11,398 bases of DNA. Source: CAWANF01 sp963783355 (GTDB lineage Bacteria > Bacteroidota > Rhodothermia > Balneolales > DATFMH01). Below are positions 1 through 7,104 of this stretch, piece after piece. The notes under the pieces are model-generated. The model had not been told where the DNA came from. It searched no databases and worked only from the letters and a program-made list of their open reading frames with translations. Every line of letters starts with the position of its first letter. Within the stretch, counting starts at the first letter, position 1. The DNA is taken from the NCBI GenBank assembly GCA_963783355.1, contig CAWANF010000004.1, forward strand, positions 1 to 11,398. The letters are read 5' to 3'. The position numbers were made by a program, and so were the translations under genes.

Positions 1-146
1 TGAAGCACTATTGTTAAACAGAATCAGCTGTGACTTAATCTTACAGACAGGGACAGGATAATATAATCCTCGTACAATTTTTATTTCAATTTTCTGTTAA
101 TGATGTTTAAACCTATCGGATTAGATTGGTTAAATTATTAATCATC

Positions 147-860
147 ATGAAAATACCATTTTTCATTTTGCTTCTTTACTTACCCGGATATCTTGTTTTG
201 TCCCAACCGGTATTTAAAAATCCAGGATTACCGGATCATGAATCGTATGTTTTGCATGAATATCTCGATGCAGAAGTGGGATACATCACTTCAAAAATCA
301 ATATCAGTCTGAAAGAGAAGGACAACATGAAATATTATTCCATCGTGGTTGATGAGGGTGGACTCTTCAGAAATGAAATAGATGTTCGGTATTCAGATCT
401 GACGACCATCTCAGAACGACGTGTTGACCTGAAAACCAACTCAGTTGTACAGTATTATACTAAGACAGGCGATTCTGTGCGCTTTTATAATAAAGAAAAA
501 AGTGTCGATAAGAATATTTTAACCCATGAGACAAATATTTATTCTCCCCTGGCTTATTTTCTTTCTTTCCGGGGATTTCCTTTTAATACCGGTAACAGTG
601 TTTCATTCAAAACTTACATGTACGCATATGGCGGCGTTTTAACCATGAATCTGAAACAAGTGACAGGGAAGACGGTAACGGTCAAAGCAGGTACTTTCGA
701 CTGCAACGTGCTTGAACTTTCGGTGGGAGGGTGGCAGTCTATGTTTGCCCCGGATAAGTATTATTTTTATTTTTCTGTGGATCCGCCTTACCGTTTCATT
801 AAGTACGAAGAAAAAGTTGACGGATCATGGAAGGGTGATGAACTGGTAAATATACTGTGA
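147..860 (+). CDS. Secreted DUF3108-like protein
   Basis: This predicted exported protein of 237 residues has no assigned enzymatic role. It opens with a signal peptide (about residues 1-19: a Lys followed by a long Phe/Ile/Leu run, then LVLSQ). No lipobox Cys is seen, so it should be soluble in the periplasm or outer-membrane associated. The rest is rich in alternating beta-type segments. The C-terminal part has the pattern expected for DUF3108 proteins: a 'VKAGTFDC' stretch (near 179-186), then 'FSVDPPYRFIKYE' (209-221). I chose the ATG at 147 because it places the signal peptide at the N terminus; a TTG at 126 in the same frame would add seven residues before it. It lies about 700 bp from kdpF with no sign of co-transcription. 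Family assignment is by recalled pattern and moderately sure; function is unknown. Confidence 0.75.
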   Translation: MKIPFFILLLYLPGYLVLSQPVFKNPGLPDHESYVLHEYLDAEVGYITSKINISLKEKDNMKYYSIVVDEGGLFRNEIDVRYSDLTTISERRVDLKTNSVVQYYTKTGDSVRFYNKEKSVDKNILTHETNIYSPLAYFLSFRGFPFNTGNSVSFKTYMYAYGGVLTMNLKQVTGKTVTVKAGTFDCNVLELSVGGWQSMFAPDKYYFYFSVDPPYRFIKYEEKVDGSWKGDELVNIL

Positions 861-1405
861 ATGGTACATCTTTGGAATGTTAAAAGTATACCACTACGAA
901 ATGAACGTTAAAAACAGGCTCACCGGCACCTGAATGAAATTTTCTCCAAACCGGTTTTAATGGAACCTGGCGGAAATGCCAGGACAATGGCTTACGCATA
1001 GAACGAGTACCCGTTCAATGACCCTGAAGGCTTACGATCACCGATGTGCCGGGCTTGAGTTCTTCACTTCCCCTTGCAGACAACGTATCACCCTCCGGCA
1101 GATTGCAAATATTTCAGCACTATCCTTCATCGATATCCCCTGCTTTACATCTACAACTTCACTTTACCGGGATTAGCCCGGACAACGAATTATCTCTCAA
1201 GGGATGTCACAACAGAGCTAAAAGCTACTACGAAGGACCTTCCGGCACGTATCAGTCATCCCTAAAAAAACAAATTCTTCAGGGAGTTTATGACATATCC
1301 TGACTGGTTGAATTTATATGAAACCTTAATGTCCCCGGGAATAGCTCCCTGCATATCCTGCGCCGCTATTTGGAAATTTTAAAAATACCGGATGACCTTT
1401 TCATC
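861..1405. other. Gene-free stretch, GC-rich middle, possible decayed sequence
   Basis: No convincing gene is seen between the DUF3108-like gene and the kdp regulatory region. All three forward frames are partly open between about 1030 and 1300, but none has family resemblance or a consistent start. By hand count 1021-1260 has 116 G+C of 240 (48%), somewhat above the flanks. There is a 10-bp palindrome AAACCGGTTT at 948-957 and a 6-bp stem (CCTGGC/GCCAGG, 966-971 with 978-983) without a following T run, so it is not a typical terminator. The stretch may be a decayed gene or an intergenic repeat from elsewhere; sequence alone does not decide. Confidence 0.4.
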
Positions 1406-1433
1406 TCTTTATTAAATTTTTATACCCCGCCTG
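1406..1433 (+). promoter_or_regulatory. Putative KdpE operator upstream of kdpF
   Basis: A T-rich tract runs into a C-rich end, with core TTTTTATACCCCGCCTG at 1417-1433. As I recall the E. coli kdp operator, its end reads TTTTTACACCCCGCCCG, which matches 15 of 17 positions. The upstream half (TCTTTATTA, 1406-1414) partly repeats the TTTTTATAC element 11 bp away, the same tandem spacing as in E. coli. It lies 132 bp before kdpF. A weak match to the Bacteroidota -7 element (CAATTTTG, 1467-1474, one mismatch to TAnnTTTG) would place the operator upstream of the polymerase site, as in E. coli. Site identity is inferred. Confidence 0.55.
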
Positions 1434-1440
1434 GTAATCT

Positions 1441-1457
1441 TTATAAAAGCTTTATAA
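1441..1457. promoter_or_regulatory. AT-rich inverted repeat in kdp leader/promoter region
   Basis: TTATAAA and TTTATAA form a perfect 7-bp inverted repeat around the spacer AGC. It lies seven bases after the operator-like sequence. It could be a binding site for a dimeric regulator, or just AT-rich promoter DNA; no factor can be named. Confidence 0.25.
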
Positions 1458-1565
1458 GTTCCGTCGCAATTTTGTACCGGTATAAAATTAACGGGAATGA
1501 AATCAATTATAGACTTTCTTATGGTAATGCCTGCAAACTTGCCGCCTGGCAGGATGCAGACCGGA

Positions 1566-1661
1566 ATGAACAGTACTTCATGGCTTGTTGCAGGGGCAAT
1601 TATTGCGTTTTTATTGCTCGTTTATCTGGTTATAACCTTGATTAAATCTGAAAAATTCTAA
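1566..1661 (+). CDS. kdpF: KdpF, small membrane subunit of the Kdp K+ pump
   Basis: This 31-residue peptide is a single hydrophobic helix (about residues 7-26) ending in KSEKF. The segment FLLLVYLVITLIKSEKF closely follows the E. coli KdpF ending FLLLGYLVYALINAEAF as I recall it. KdpF is a lipid-like stabilising peptide of the inner-membrane KdpFABC complex, sitting against KdpA. The start ATG at 1566 gives the usual family length (about 29-31). The stop lies two bases before the kdpA ATG, so the two are surely co-translated. A longer out-of-frame ORF overlaps it (1370-1645) but has no family resemblance. Short length is the only reason for caution. Confidence 0.88.
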   Translation: MNSTSWLVAGAIIAFLLLVYLVITLIKSEKF

Positions 1662-1663
1662 GC

Positions 1664-3355
1664 ATGACGTCACAAGATTTCATTCAGTTACTGTTTTATT
1701 TTGCAGTGCTGATTATACTTACCCCGATTCTGGGAAATTATATGAGTGAGGTTTTTACAGGGCACAGGCATTTCATGTTACCCGTGTTCGGATGGCTGGA
1801 AAAATTAATATTCAAGTTTACCGGGGTGAACCGTGATGAAGAAACGAACTGGAAATCTTACACATTCAGCTTGCTACTATTTAATTTTACAGGATTTATT
1901 TTTTTATTTCTGATTCAGCTATTTCAGTCCGGATTGCCCCTCAATCCTGAACATTTCCCTGATGTTTCATGGCATTCCGCATTCAATACTGCAGTCAGTT
2001 TTATGACTAATACCAATTGGCAGGGATATGCCGGAGAAACTACCATGAGCTATTTTGTACAGATGCTTGGATTTACCGTTCAAAATTTTGTAAGTGCAGC
2101 TACAGGTATTGCCGTATTGTTAGCCCTAATCCGGGGAATTGCAGGAAAAACCACCGACAAACTGGGCAACTTTTGGGTTGATCTTACACGCACAACAATA
2201 TACATACTTCTGCCTCTGTCTATGTTGTTTGCGCTTTTATTAGCAGGGCAGGGAGTGGTTCAGAACTTCAAATCTTATGAAACAGTTCAAACTTTGGAAG
2301 GTGCGCGGCAAATAATCCCGATGGGGCCGGCAGCTTCACAGATAGCTATTAAACAACTGGGAACGAACGGCGGCGGATTTTTTAATTCAAACAGTTCGCA
2401 TCCTTTTGAAAACCCTACGCCACTGAGTAATTTTCTCGAAATGCTGGCTATACTGTTAATACCGTCAGCCTTAACCTTCACATATGGCAAAATGGTTGGG
2501 TCAGTCCGGCATGGATGGATTGTTTTTTCTGTTATGCTGATATTGTTTGTTGCCGGCCTGAGTATTTCATTGTATTCAGAATATTCTTCCAATCCTGTCT
2601 ATGGTAAAATTCCTCTCATGGAAGGCAAGGAGACCCGCTTTGGGATTACCAACAGTGTTCTTTGGTCGACATCAACTTCCGCAGCCTCAAATGGGTCTGT
2701 AAACGCTATGCAGGACAGCCTTTCTCCGTTGGCTGGTATGATATCCATGTTAAATATTATGCTGGGAGAAATTATATTCGGTGGGGTGGGAGCGGGACTA
2801 TATGGCATGGTAATTTTCATCATTCTCACAGTATTCATTGCCGGGCTTATGGTTGGAAGGACACCCGAATATCTGGGAAAAAAAATAGAAGCCTTTGAAA
2901 TTAAAATGGCAATTCTGGCCGTACTTGCACCAAGCGCGGTGATTCTACTTTTTACTGCATGGGCAGCCATATCCAAAGTAGGGTTGTCAAGTTTGAACAA
3001 TGCAGGGCCACATGGTTTATCGGAGATACTTTATGCGTATAGTTCGGCAGCAGGTAATAACGGAAGCGCCTTTGCCGGGTTAAATGCCAACACGGTTTTT
3101 TACAACCTTACATTAGGCCTCGGAATGTTAATCGGGCGTTTTGGTGTGATTATTCCGGTACTTGCTATTGCTGGCAATATGGCTTTGAAAAAGAAAATCC
3201 CACCATCATCAGGGACTTTTCGCACAGACAACTGGCTCTTTATTGGCTTACTCATTACTGTTATTCTCATAGTCGGCGGTTTGACCTTCTTTCCCGCCAT
3301 ATCTCTTGGCCCGCTCATCGAACACTTACTTTTAAACAGGGGAATTACCTTTTAA
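1664..3355 (+). CDS. kdpA: KdpA, K+-translocating subunit of the Kdp ATPase
   Basis: KdpA (563 residues; E. coli 557) is the channel-like integral membrane subunit that selects and binds K+ in the KdpFABC pump. It belongs to the superfamily of K+ transporters with four pseudo-repeats of a membrane-pore-membrane unit. The pore-loop signatures are visible: TNTNWQGYAGE (115-125), LGTNGGGFFNSNS (232-244), TSAASNGSVNAM (338-349) and AGNNGSAFAGLN (463-474). The long GEIIFGGVGAGLYG segment (368-381) and VGRTPEYLGKKIE (397-409) are typical of the family. About ten hydrophobic helices span the protein. It follows kdpF by two bases and precedes kdpB by twelve, so all belong to one operon. Nothing is truncated or missing. 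Confidence 0.98.
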   Translation: MTSQDFIQLLFYFAVLIILTPILGNYMSEVFTGHRHFMLPVFGWLEKLIFKFTGVNRDEETNWKSYTFSLLLFNFTGFIFLFLIQLFQSGLPLNPEHFPDVSWHSAFNTAVSFMTNTNWQGYAGETTMSYFVQMLGFTVQNFVSAATGIAVLLALIRGIAGKTTDKLGNFWVDLTRTTIYILLPLSMLFALLLAGQGVVQNFKSYETVQTLEGARQIIPMGPAASQIAIKQLGTNGGGFFNSNSSHPFENPTPLSNFLEMLAILLIPSALTFTYGKMVGSVRHGWIVFSVMLILFVAGLSISLYSEYSSNPVYGKIPLMEGKETRFGITNSVLWSTSTSAASNGSVNAMQDSLSPLAGMISMLNIMLGEIIFGGVGAGLYGMVIFIILTVFIAGLMVGRTPEYLGKKIEAFEIKMAILAVLAPSAVILLFTAWAAISKVGLSSLNNAGPHGLSEILYAYSSAAGNNGSAFAGLNANTVFYNLTLGLGMLIGRFGVIIPVLAIAGNMALKKKIPPSSGTFRTDNWLFIGLLITVILIVGGLTFFPAISLGPLIEHLLLNRGITF

Positions 3356-3367
3356 TTCCGGTATGCT

Positions 3368-5446
3368 ATGAAAACAAATCTGAATTCGAGTATTTTCAAT
3401 AAAAAATTATTACTACAGGCGATAAAGGACAGTGTAATAAAATTTAATCCCGGATTATTAATTAAAAACCCGGTTATTTTTATTGTAGCGGTAGGTGCTG
3501 TATTGTCAACTGTTGTGGTTATTACAGATGTTTTCCTTCATAGTTTCTCGTCTTCCAATTTTCAGATAGCTTTGTGGCTGTGGTTCACCGTTTTGTTTGC
3601 CAATTTTTCGGAAGCTATTGCTGAAGGCAGGGGAAAGGCACAAGCGAACAGTTTAAGGAAAAACCGTAAACAGGTCAAAGCAAGAAAGCTTAATGATAAA
3701 GATGAGCAAAATGTATTTGCAATTGACCTTAAAAAGGGAGACATTGTAATTTGCGAAGCGGGGGATATTATACCTTCGGATGGAGAAGTAATTGAAGGGA
3801 TAGCAAGTGTTGACGAGTCGGCAATTACAGGAGAATCTGCCCCGGTCATCAGGGAAAGCGGGGGTGATCGATCGGCTGTAACGGGTGGCACGAAAGTAAT
3901 CAGCGACAGGATAATCGTTAAGATAACATCTGAATCAGGTAATACTTTTATTGACCGGATGATTGGCCTTGTTGAAGGAGCCAAACGCCAAAAAACGCCA
4001 AATGAAATCGCTTTGTCAATTTTACTCTCAGGTTTATCCATCATCTTTCTCCTCGCCGTGGTTTCCCTTCCGGCATTCTTTAGCTACAGCCTTTCTGCTT
4101 CGGGACTGCCTTTGTCCCGGAACCTGACAATCCCGGTATTAACAGCACTTTTGGTTTGCCTTGTTCCCACTACAATTGGAGGATTATTGAGTGCTATTGG
4201 CATAAGCGGTATGGACAGGCTGTTACAGCACAATGTGATTGCTACGAGCGGACGCGCCATTGAAGCTGCCGGGGATGTGGATGTTCTTCTGCTCGATAAA
4301 ACGGGAACAATAACGTTAGGTAACCGAATGGCCACTGATTTTATCCCCGCCGAAGGTGTAACGGTTGAGGAACTGGCCAACGCGGCCCAGCTTTCCTCAT
4401 TGTCTGACGAAACCCCCGAAGGCCGCTCCATAGTTGTATTGGCCAAGAAAACATACAATATCAGGGGCATAGGCGTTCGGCAGATACAGGCCACCTTTAT
4501 TCCTTTTTCGGCTCAATCCCGCATGAGTGGTGTTGATTTCAAAACACCCCAAAACCAACTACACCAGATTCGTAAAGGTTCATCAGAAGCAATTCGTACT
4601 TTTATTGAAAATAACAATGGCTATTTTCCTCAAAAAGTTCAGGACATGGTTATTGACCTTGCCCGTCAGGGAGCTACACCTTTGGTTGTTGCAGAAGATA
4701 ACAAGGTTCTTGGAGTAATATGTCTTAAAGATGTTGTAAAAGGCGGGATAAAACAACGTTTTACTGAATTGCGGAAAATGGGCATAAAAACAGTAATGAT
4801 AACAGGTGATAATCCATTGACCGCTGCAGCTATAGCCGCCGAAGCAGGTGTTGATGATTTCATGGCTGAGGCAACACCGGAAGATAAGCTAAGCCGGATA
4901 CGTGATGAACAGAGTAAGGGTCATCTCGTTGGCATGATAGGTGACGGTACTAACGATGCTCCGGCGCTTGCTCAGGCAGATGTGGGAATTGCCATGAACT
5001 CAGGTACTCAGGCTGCCCGTGAGGCAGGCAATATGGTTGACCTTGACAGTAATCCTACCAAATTAATTGAAGTGGTTGAGGTAGGCAAACAACTGCTTAT
5101 GACACGTGGGGCATTAACAACATTTAGTATTGCTAATGATGTGGCAAAGTATTTTGCTATCATTCCTGCTTTAGCCATATCTCTGTATTCCGGTAAAAAT
5201 ATTGCCGGTCCACTTTCCACACTCAATATTATGAAACTTGGTTCACCGCAAAGCGCTATTTTAAGTGCGGTAATCTTCAATGCACTCATAATTATTCTTT
5301 TGATACCCCTGGCATTAAAGGGTGTACGGTATAAACCGGTAACAGCTAACGCAGCACTGACGCGTAACCTGTTGATATTTGGAATAGGGGGTATTATTGC
5401 GCCTTTTATCGGAATAAAACTGATTGATATATTGATAAACTTGTAA
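3368..5446 (+). CDS. kdpB: KdpB, P-type ATPase subunit of the Kdp K+ pump
   Basis: KdpB (692 residues; E. coli 682) hydrolyses ATP to drive K+ import through KdpA. Visible landmarks in order: actuator loop TGES (154-157), proline-containing membrane helix with LVPTTIGGL (265-273), phosphorylation site DKTGT with Asp310, nucleotide-binding segment with EGRSIV (351-356) and FSAQSRMSGV (380-389), MITGDNP (477-483), hinge GDGTNDAPALAQADVGIAM (525-543), and a final set of membrane helices including FSIANDVAKYFAI (586-598). Asp591 and Lys594 in that helix correspond to the charged residues linked to coupling in E. coli KdpB. Ser157 in TGES matches E. coli Ser162, the inhibitory phosphorylation site, so that control may exist here. 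The protein looks complete. Confidence 0.98.
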   Translation: MKTNLNSSIFNKKLLLQAIKDSVIKFNPGLLIKNPVIFIVAVGAVLSTVVVITDVFLHSFSSSNFQIALWLWFTVLFANFSEAIAEGRGKAQANSLRKNRKQVKARKLNDKDEQNVFAIDLKKGDIVICEAGDIIPSDGEVIEGIASVDESAITGESAPVIRESGGDRSAVTGGTKVISDRIIVKITSESGNTFIDRMIGLVEGAKRQKTPNEIALSILLSGLSIIFLLAVVSLPAFFSYSLSASGLPLSRNLTIPVLTALLVCLVPTTIGGLLSAIGISGMDRLLQHNVIATSGRAIEAAGDVDVLLLDKTGTITLGNRMATDFIPAEGVTVEELANAAQLSSLSDETPEGRSIVVLAKKTYNIRGIGVRQIQATFIPFSAQSRMSGVDFKTPQNQLHQIRKGSSEAIRTFIENNNGYFPQKVQDMVIDLARQGATPLVVAEDNKVLGVICLKDVVKGGIKQRFTELRKMGIKTVMITGDNPLTAAAIAAEAGVDDFMAEATPEDKLSRIRDEQSKGHLVGMIGDGTNDAPALAQADVGIAMNSGTQAAREAGNMVDLDSNPTKLIEVVEVGKQLLMTRGALTTFSIANDVAKYFAIIPALAISLYSGKNIAGPLSTLNIMKLGSPQSAILSAVIFNALIIILLIPLALKGVRYKPVTANAALTRNLLIFGIGGIIAPFIGIKLIDILINL

Positions 5447-5456
5447 ATCATGTGTA

Positions 5457-5660
5457 ATGGAACGTCTGATGCACGATTTAAAGGACAAGCTCGCTTTACG
5501 TAAGGAAATTGAATTTGATAAAATCCGGGAGTTGGACAAAACAGAGGATAGGGACCTCATCTTAATTTATTCCGGTAAAATCCTTGAGCTTGATTTTTTG
5601 ATTAATTCCATAAATGAAATGCTGGGATACTTCGATCAAACAAAAAAGATCGTGAAGTGA
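5457..5660 (+). CDS. Small charged protein between kdpB and kdpC, unknown
   Basis: I do not recognise this 67-residue protein. It has no signal peptide and no convincing membrane span. Residues 1-33 are strongly charged (many Lys, Arg, Asp, Glu) and helix-like. Residues 34-60 form an amphipathic, more hydrophobic helix (LILIYSGKILELDFL, then INEMLGYF), ending in a basic tail. This suggests a soluble two-helix protein that could dock on a membrane or partner. Spacing is operon-like: 10 bases after the kdpB stop and 25 before kdpC. Cyanobacterial kdp operons have been described with an extra gene, kdpG, at the same position; positional similarity only, no homology claimed. An in-frame ATG at 5469 is an alternative start. 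A role in pump assembly or regulation is inference from location. Confidence 0.7.
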   Translation: MERLMHDLKDKLALRKEIEFDKIRELDKTEDRDLILIYSGKILELDFLINSINEMLGYFDQTKKIVK

Positions 5661-5685
5661 TCCTTAAAAATTTTAAAGTACAGGT

Positions 5686-6255
5686 ATGAAAACATTAATG
5701 ATTTCTTTGAAGATATTTTTCGTTTTAACGATACTGACAGGTTTGATATATCCGCTCCTGATTACCGGGATTGCTCAATTGGCATTTTATAATAAGGCAA
5801 ACGGAAGTATGGTGTCATTGGATAATCATCTGGTCGGAAGCGCCCTGATAGGACAAGAGTTCGACAGTTCCATTTATTTTTCGTCCCGCCCATCAGCTAT
5901 ATTATACAATCCGCTTCCCTCCGGGGGCTCAAATTTTGGACTGACAAATGCAAAACTCAAGAAGCAGGTCATGGCAAGAAAAGAACATTTTATAACTGTA
6001 AACCATTTGGATAGTCTGACAAATGTGCCTGCAGAAATGATTTTTGCTTCTGCAAGTGGCCTTGATCCTCAAATTTCTCAGGAAGCCGCTTTATTACAGG
6101 TAGAAAGGGTTGCCAAAGCCCGGAAATTTAATGAGGATCAAAAGAAGGAACTGATTCAATTGGTTAATGACATGACCGAAGCCCCTCAGCTAACATTTTT
6201 GGGAAAGAAACGGGTTAATGTATTTTTACTTAATTTAGCTGTTGATAAGATATAA
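5686..6255 (+). CDS. kdpC: KdpC, accessory subunit of the Kdp K+ pump
   Basis: KdpC (189 residues; E. coli 190) is anchored in the inner membrane by one N-terminal helix (about residues 7-30), with the rest on the outer face. It is needed for stable assembly and for high apparent affinity. Family signatures are clear: GSALIGQ (51-57), FSSRPSA (65-71), YNPLPSGGSNFGLTN (74-88), ASASGLDPQIS (121-131) and the helix LQVERVAKARKF (137-148). The stop codon lies in sequence matching the start of the downstream repeat array: the bases around GATATAATCACC recur, with one change, before the last repeat unit at about 7020. The last codons may thus have been set by the junction; the protein still reaches normal family length. 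Confidence 0.97.
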   Translation: MKTLMISLKIFFVLTILTGLIYPLLITGIAQLAFYNKANGSMVSLDNHLVGSALIGQEFDSSIYFSSRPSAILYNPLPSGGSNFGLTNAKLKKQVMARKEHFITVNHLDSLTNVPAEMIFASASGLDPQISQEAALLQVERVAKARKFNEDQKKELIQLVNDMTEAPQLTFLGKKRVNVFLLNLAVDKI

Positions 6256-6472
6256 TCACCAGAAAGACACCCAGTTCACCAGGGCGAACCAAAACTATGT
6301 GCACTATGTGGCTATGTGGTAAAAAATATGATCGGGCAGTCTCAATCGGATTGGATATTGAAACGGTAGAATCACCACATAGTCACATAGTTCACATAGA
6401 AAAGCAAACGATGTGCCTGGGGAGTAAAAAATAATTGAGCGGTCTGAATTAAAATGGATAAGGATAGAATGG
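6254..6472. repeat. Repeat unit 1 (full, 219 bp)
   Basis: Full unit whose first two bases are the last two of the kdpC stop codon. Inverted arms at 6295-6320 and 6374-6399 match at 24 of 26 positions, with one further G-T wobble, around a 53-base loop. Such a structure in RNA would be very stable. Confidence 0.95.
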
Positions 6473-6691
6473 AATCACCAGAAAGACAACCGGTTCACCA
6501 GGGCGAACCAAAACTATGTGCACTATGTGGCTATGTGGTAAAAAATATGATCGGGCAGTCTCAATCGGATTGGATATTGAAACGGTAGAATCACCACATA
6601 GTCACATAGTTCACATAGAAAAGCAAACGATGTGCCTGGGGAGTAAAAAATAATTGAGCGGTCTGAATTAAAATGGATAAGGATAGAATGG
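6473..6691. repeat. Repeat unit 2 (full, 219 bp)
   Basis: Full unit with arms at 6514-6539 and 6593-6618. It differs from unit 1 at two bases near its start (CACCCAG becomes CAACCGG) and is otherwise identical by eye. Confidence 0.95.
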
Positions 6692-6910
6692 AATCACCAG
6701 AAAGACAACCAGTTCACCAGGGCGAACCAAAACTATGTGCACTATGTGGCTATGTGGTAAAAAATATGATCGGGCAGTCTCAATCGGATTGGATATTGAA
6801 ACGGTAGAATCACCACATAGTCACATAGTTCACATAGAAAAGCAAACGATGTGCCTGGGGAGTAAAAAATAATTGAGCGGTCTGAATTAAAATGGATAAG
6901 GATAGAATGG
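6692..6910. repeat. Repeat unit 3 (full, 219 bp)
   Basis: Full unit with arms at 6733-6758 and 6812-6837. It differs from unit 2 at a single base (CCGGTT versus CCAGTT). Confidence 0.95.
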
Positions 6911-7023
6911 AATCACCAGAAAGACAACCAGTTCACCAGGGCGAACCAAAACTATGTGCACTATGTGGCTATGTGGTAAAAATAATTACACGGTCTGAAT
7001 TAAAATGAAAAAGGATAAAATAT
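6911..7023. repeat. Repeat unit 4 (internally deleted, 113 bp)
   Basis: This unit keeps the direct CTATGTG arm (6952-6977) but lacks 106 bp including the inverted arm. In full units the missing part is bounded by a 10-bp direct repeat GTAAAAAATA (6319-6328 and 6424-6433 in unit 1). Only one such copy, one A shorter, remains here. This is what recombination or slippage between the direct repeats would leave. Confidence 0.9.
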
Positions 7024-7097
7024 AATCACCAGAAAGGCACCCAGTTCACCAGGGCGAACCAAAACTATGTGCACTATGTGTCAATGTGGTAAAAAAA
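7024..7097. repeat. Repeat unit 5 (5' partial, next to GxxExxY gene)
   Basis: It matches the first part of the unit, including a diverged CTATGTG arm (7065-7090, third word TCAATGTGG), and stops in the poly-A stretch. The GxxExxY start codon follows within eight bases. Confidence 0.85.
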
Positions 7098-7104
7098 TAA
7101 AAAC

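Larger units (their letters stand above)
6254..7097. repeat. Tandem array of long hairpin-bearing repeat units
   Basis: Five head-to-tail units fill the gap between kdpC and the GxxExxY gene, each opening with AATCACCAGAAAG. Starts at 6254, 6473, 6692 and 6911 are exactly 219 bp apart; the fourth unit is 113 bp, and the fifth (from 7024) is a 5' partial. Units 1-3 differ only near their 17th and 20th bases, implying recent duplication. The units contain CTATGTG words in direct and inverted order. This is not a CRISPR array: units are long, without spacers. Copy number may vary between strains or be wrong in assembly. Confidence 0.97.

Noticed and set aside
126..146. TTG start for the DUF3108-like protein
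   Set aside because: It would place seven residues before an otherwise typical signal peptide beginning at ATG 147.
976..1303. Three overlapping forward ORFs of 63-85 codons
   Set aside because: They occupy the same bases in different frames, have no recognisable domains and could all be products of locally higher GC.
1290..1382. 30-codon ORF preceded by AGGGAG
   Set aside because: A good-looking ribosome site, but no family resemblance, and Shine-Dalgarno sites are not informative in this lineage.
861..1565. c-di-AMP riboswitch or other leader RNA before kdp
   Set aside because: I could not find a consistent set of conserved helices; only small isolated stems are present.
1370..1645. 91-codon forward ORF before kdpA
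   Set aside because: It overlaps kdpF in another frame and covers the operator-like sequence; it shows no family resemblance, whereas kdpF is clearly recognisable.
6454..6930. 44-codon ORFs inside repeat units (6454-6588, 6673-6807) with a CALCGY motif
   Set aside because: The unit length of 219 is a multiple of three, so the ORF recurs by duplication. Unit 4 changes its C terminus and the segment before unit 5 ends it after a few codons. The Cys codons come from the CTATGTG hairpin words, so structure, not coding, explains them.
6254..7097. CRISPR array
   Set aside because: Units are 219 bp and continuous, without unique spacers, and no cas gene is nearby.
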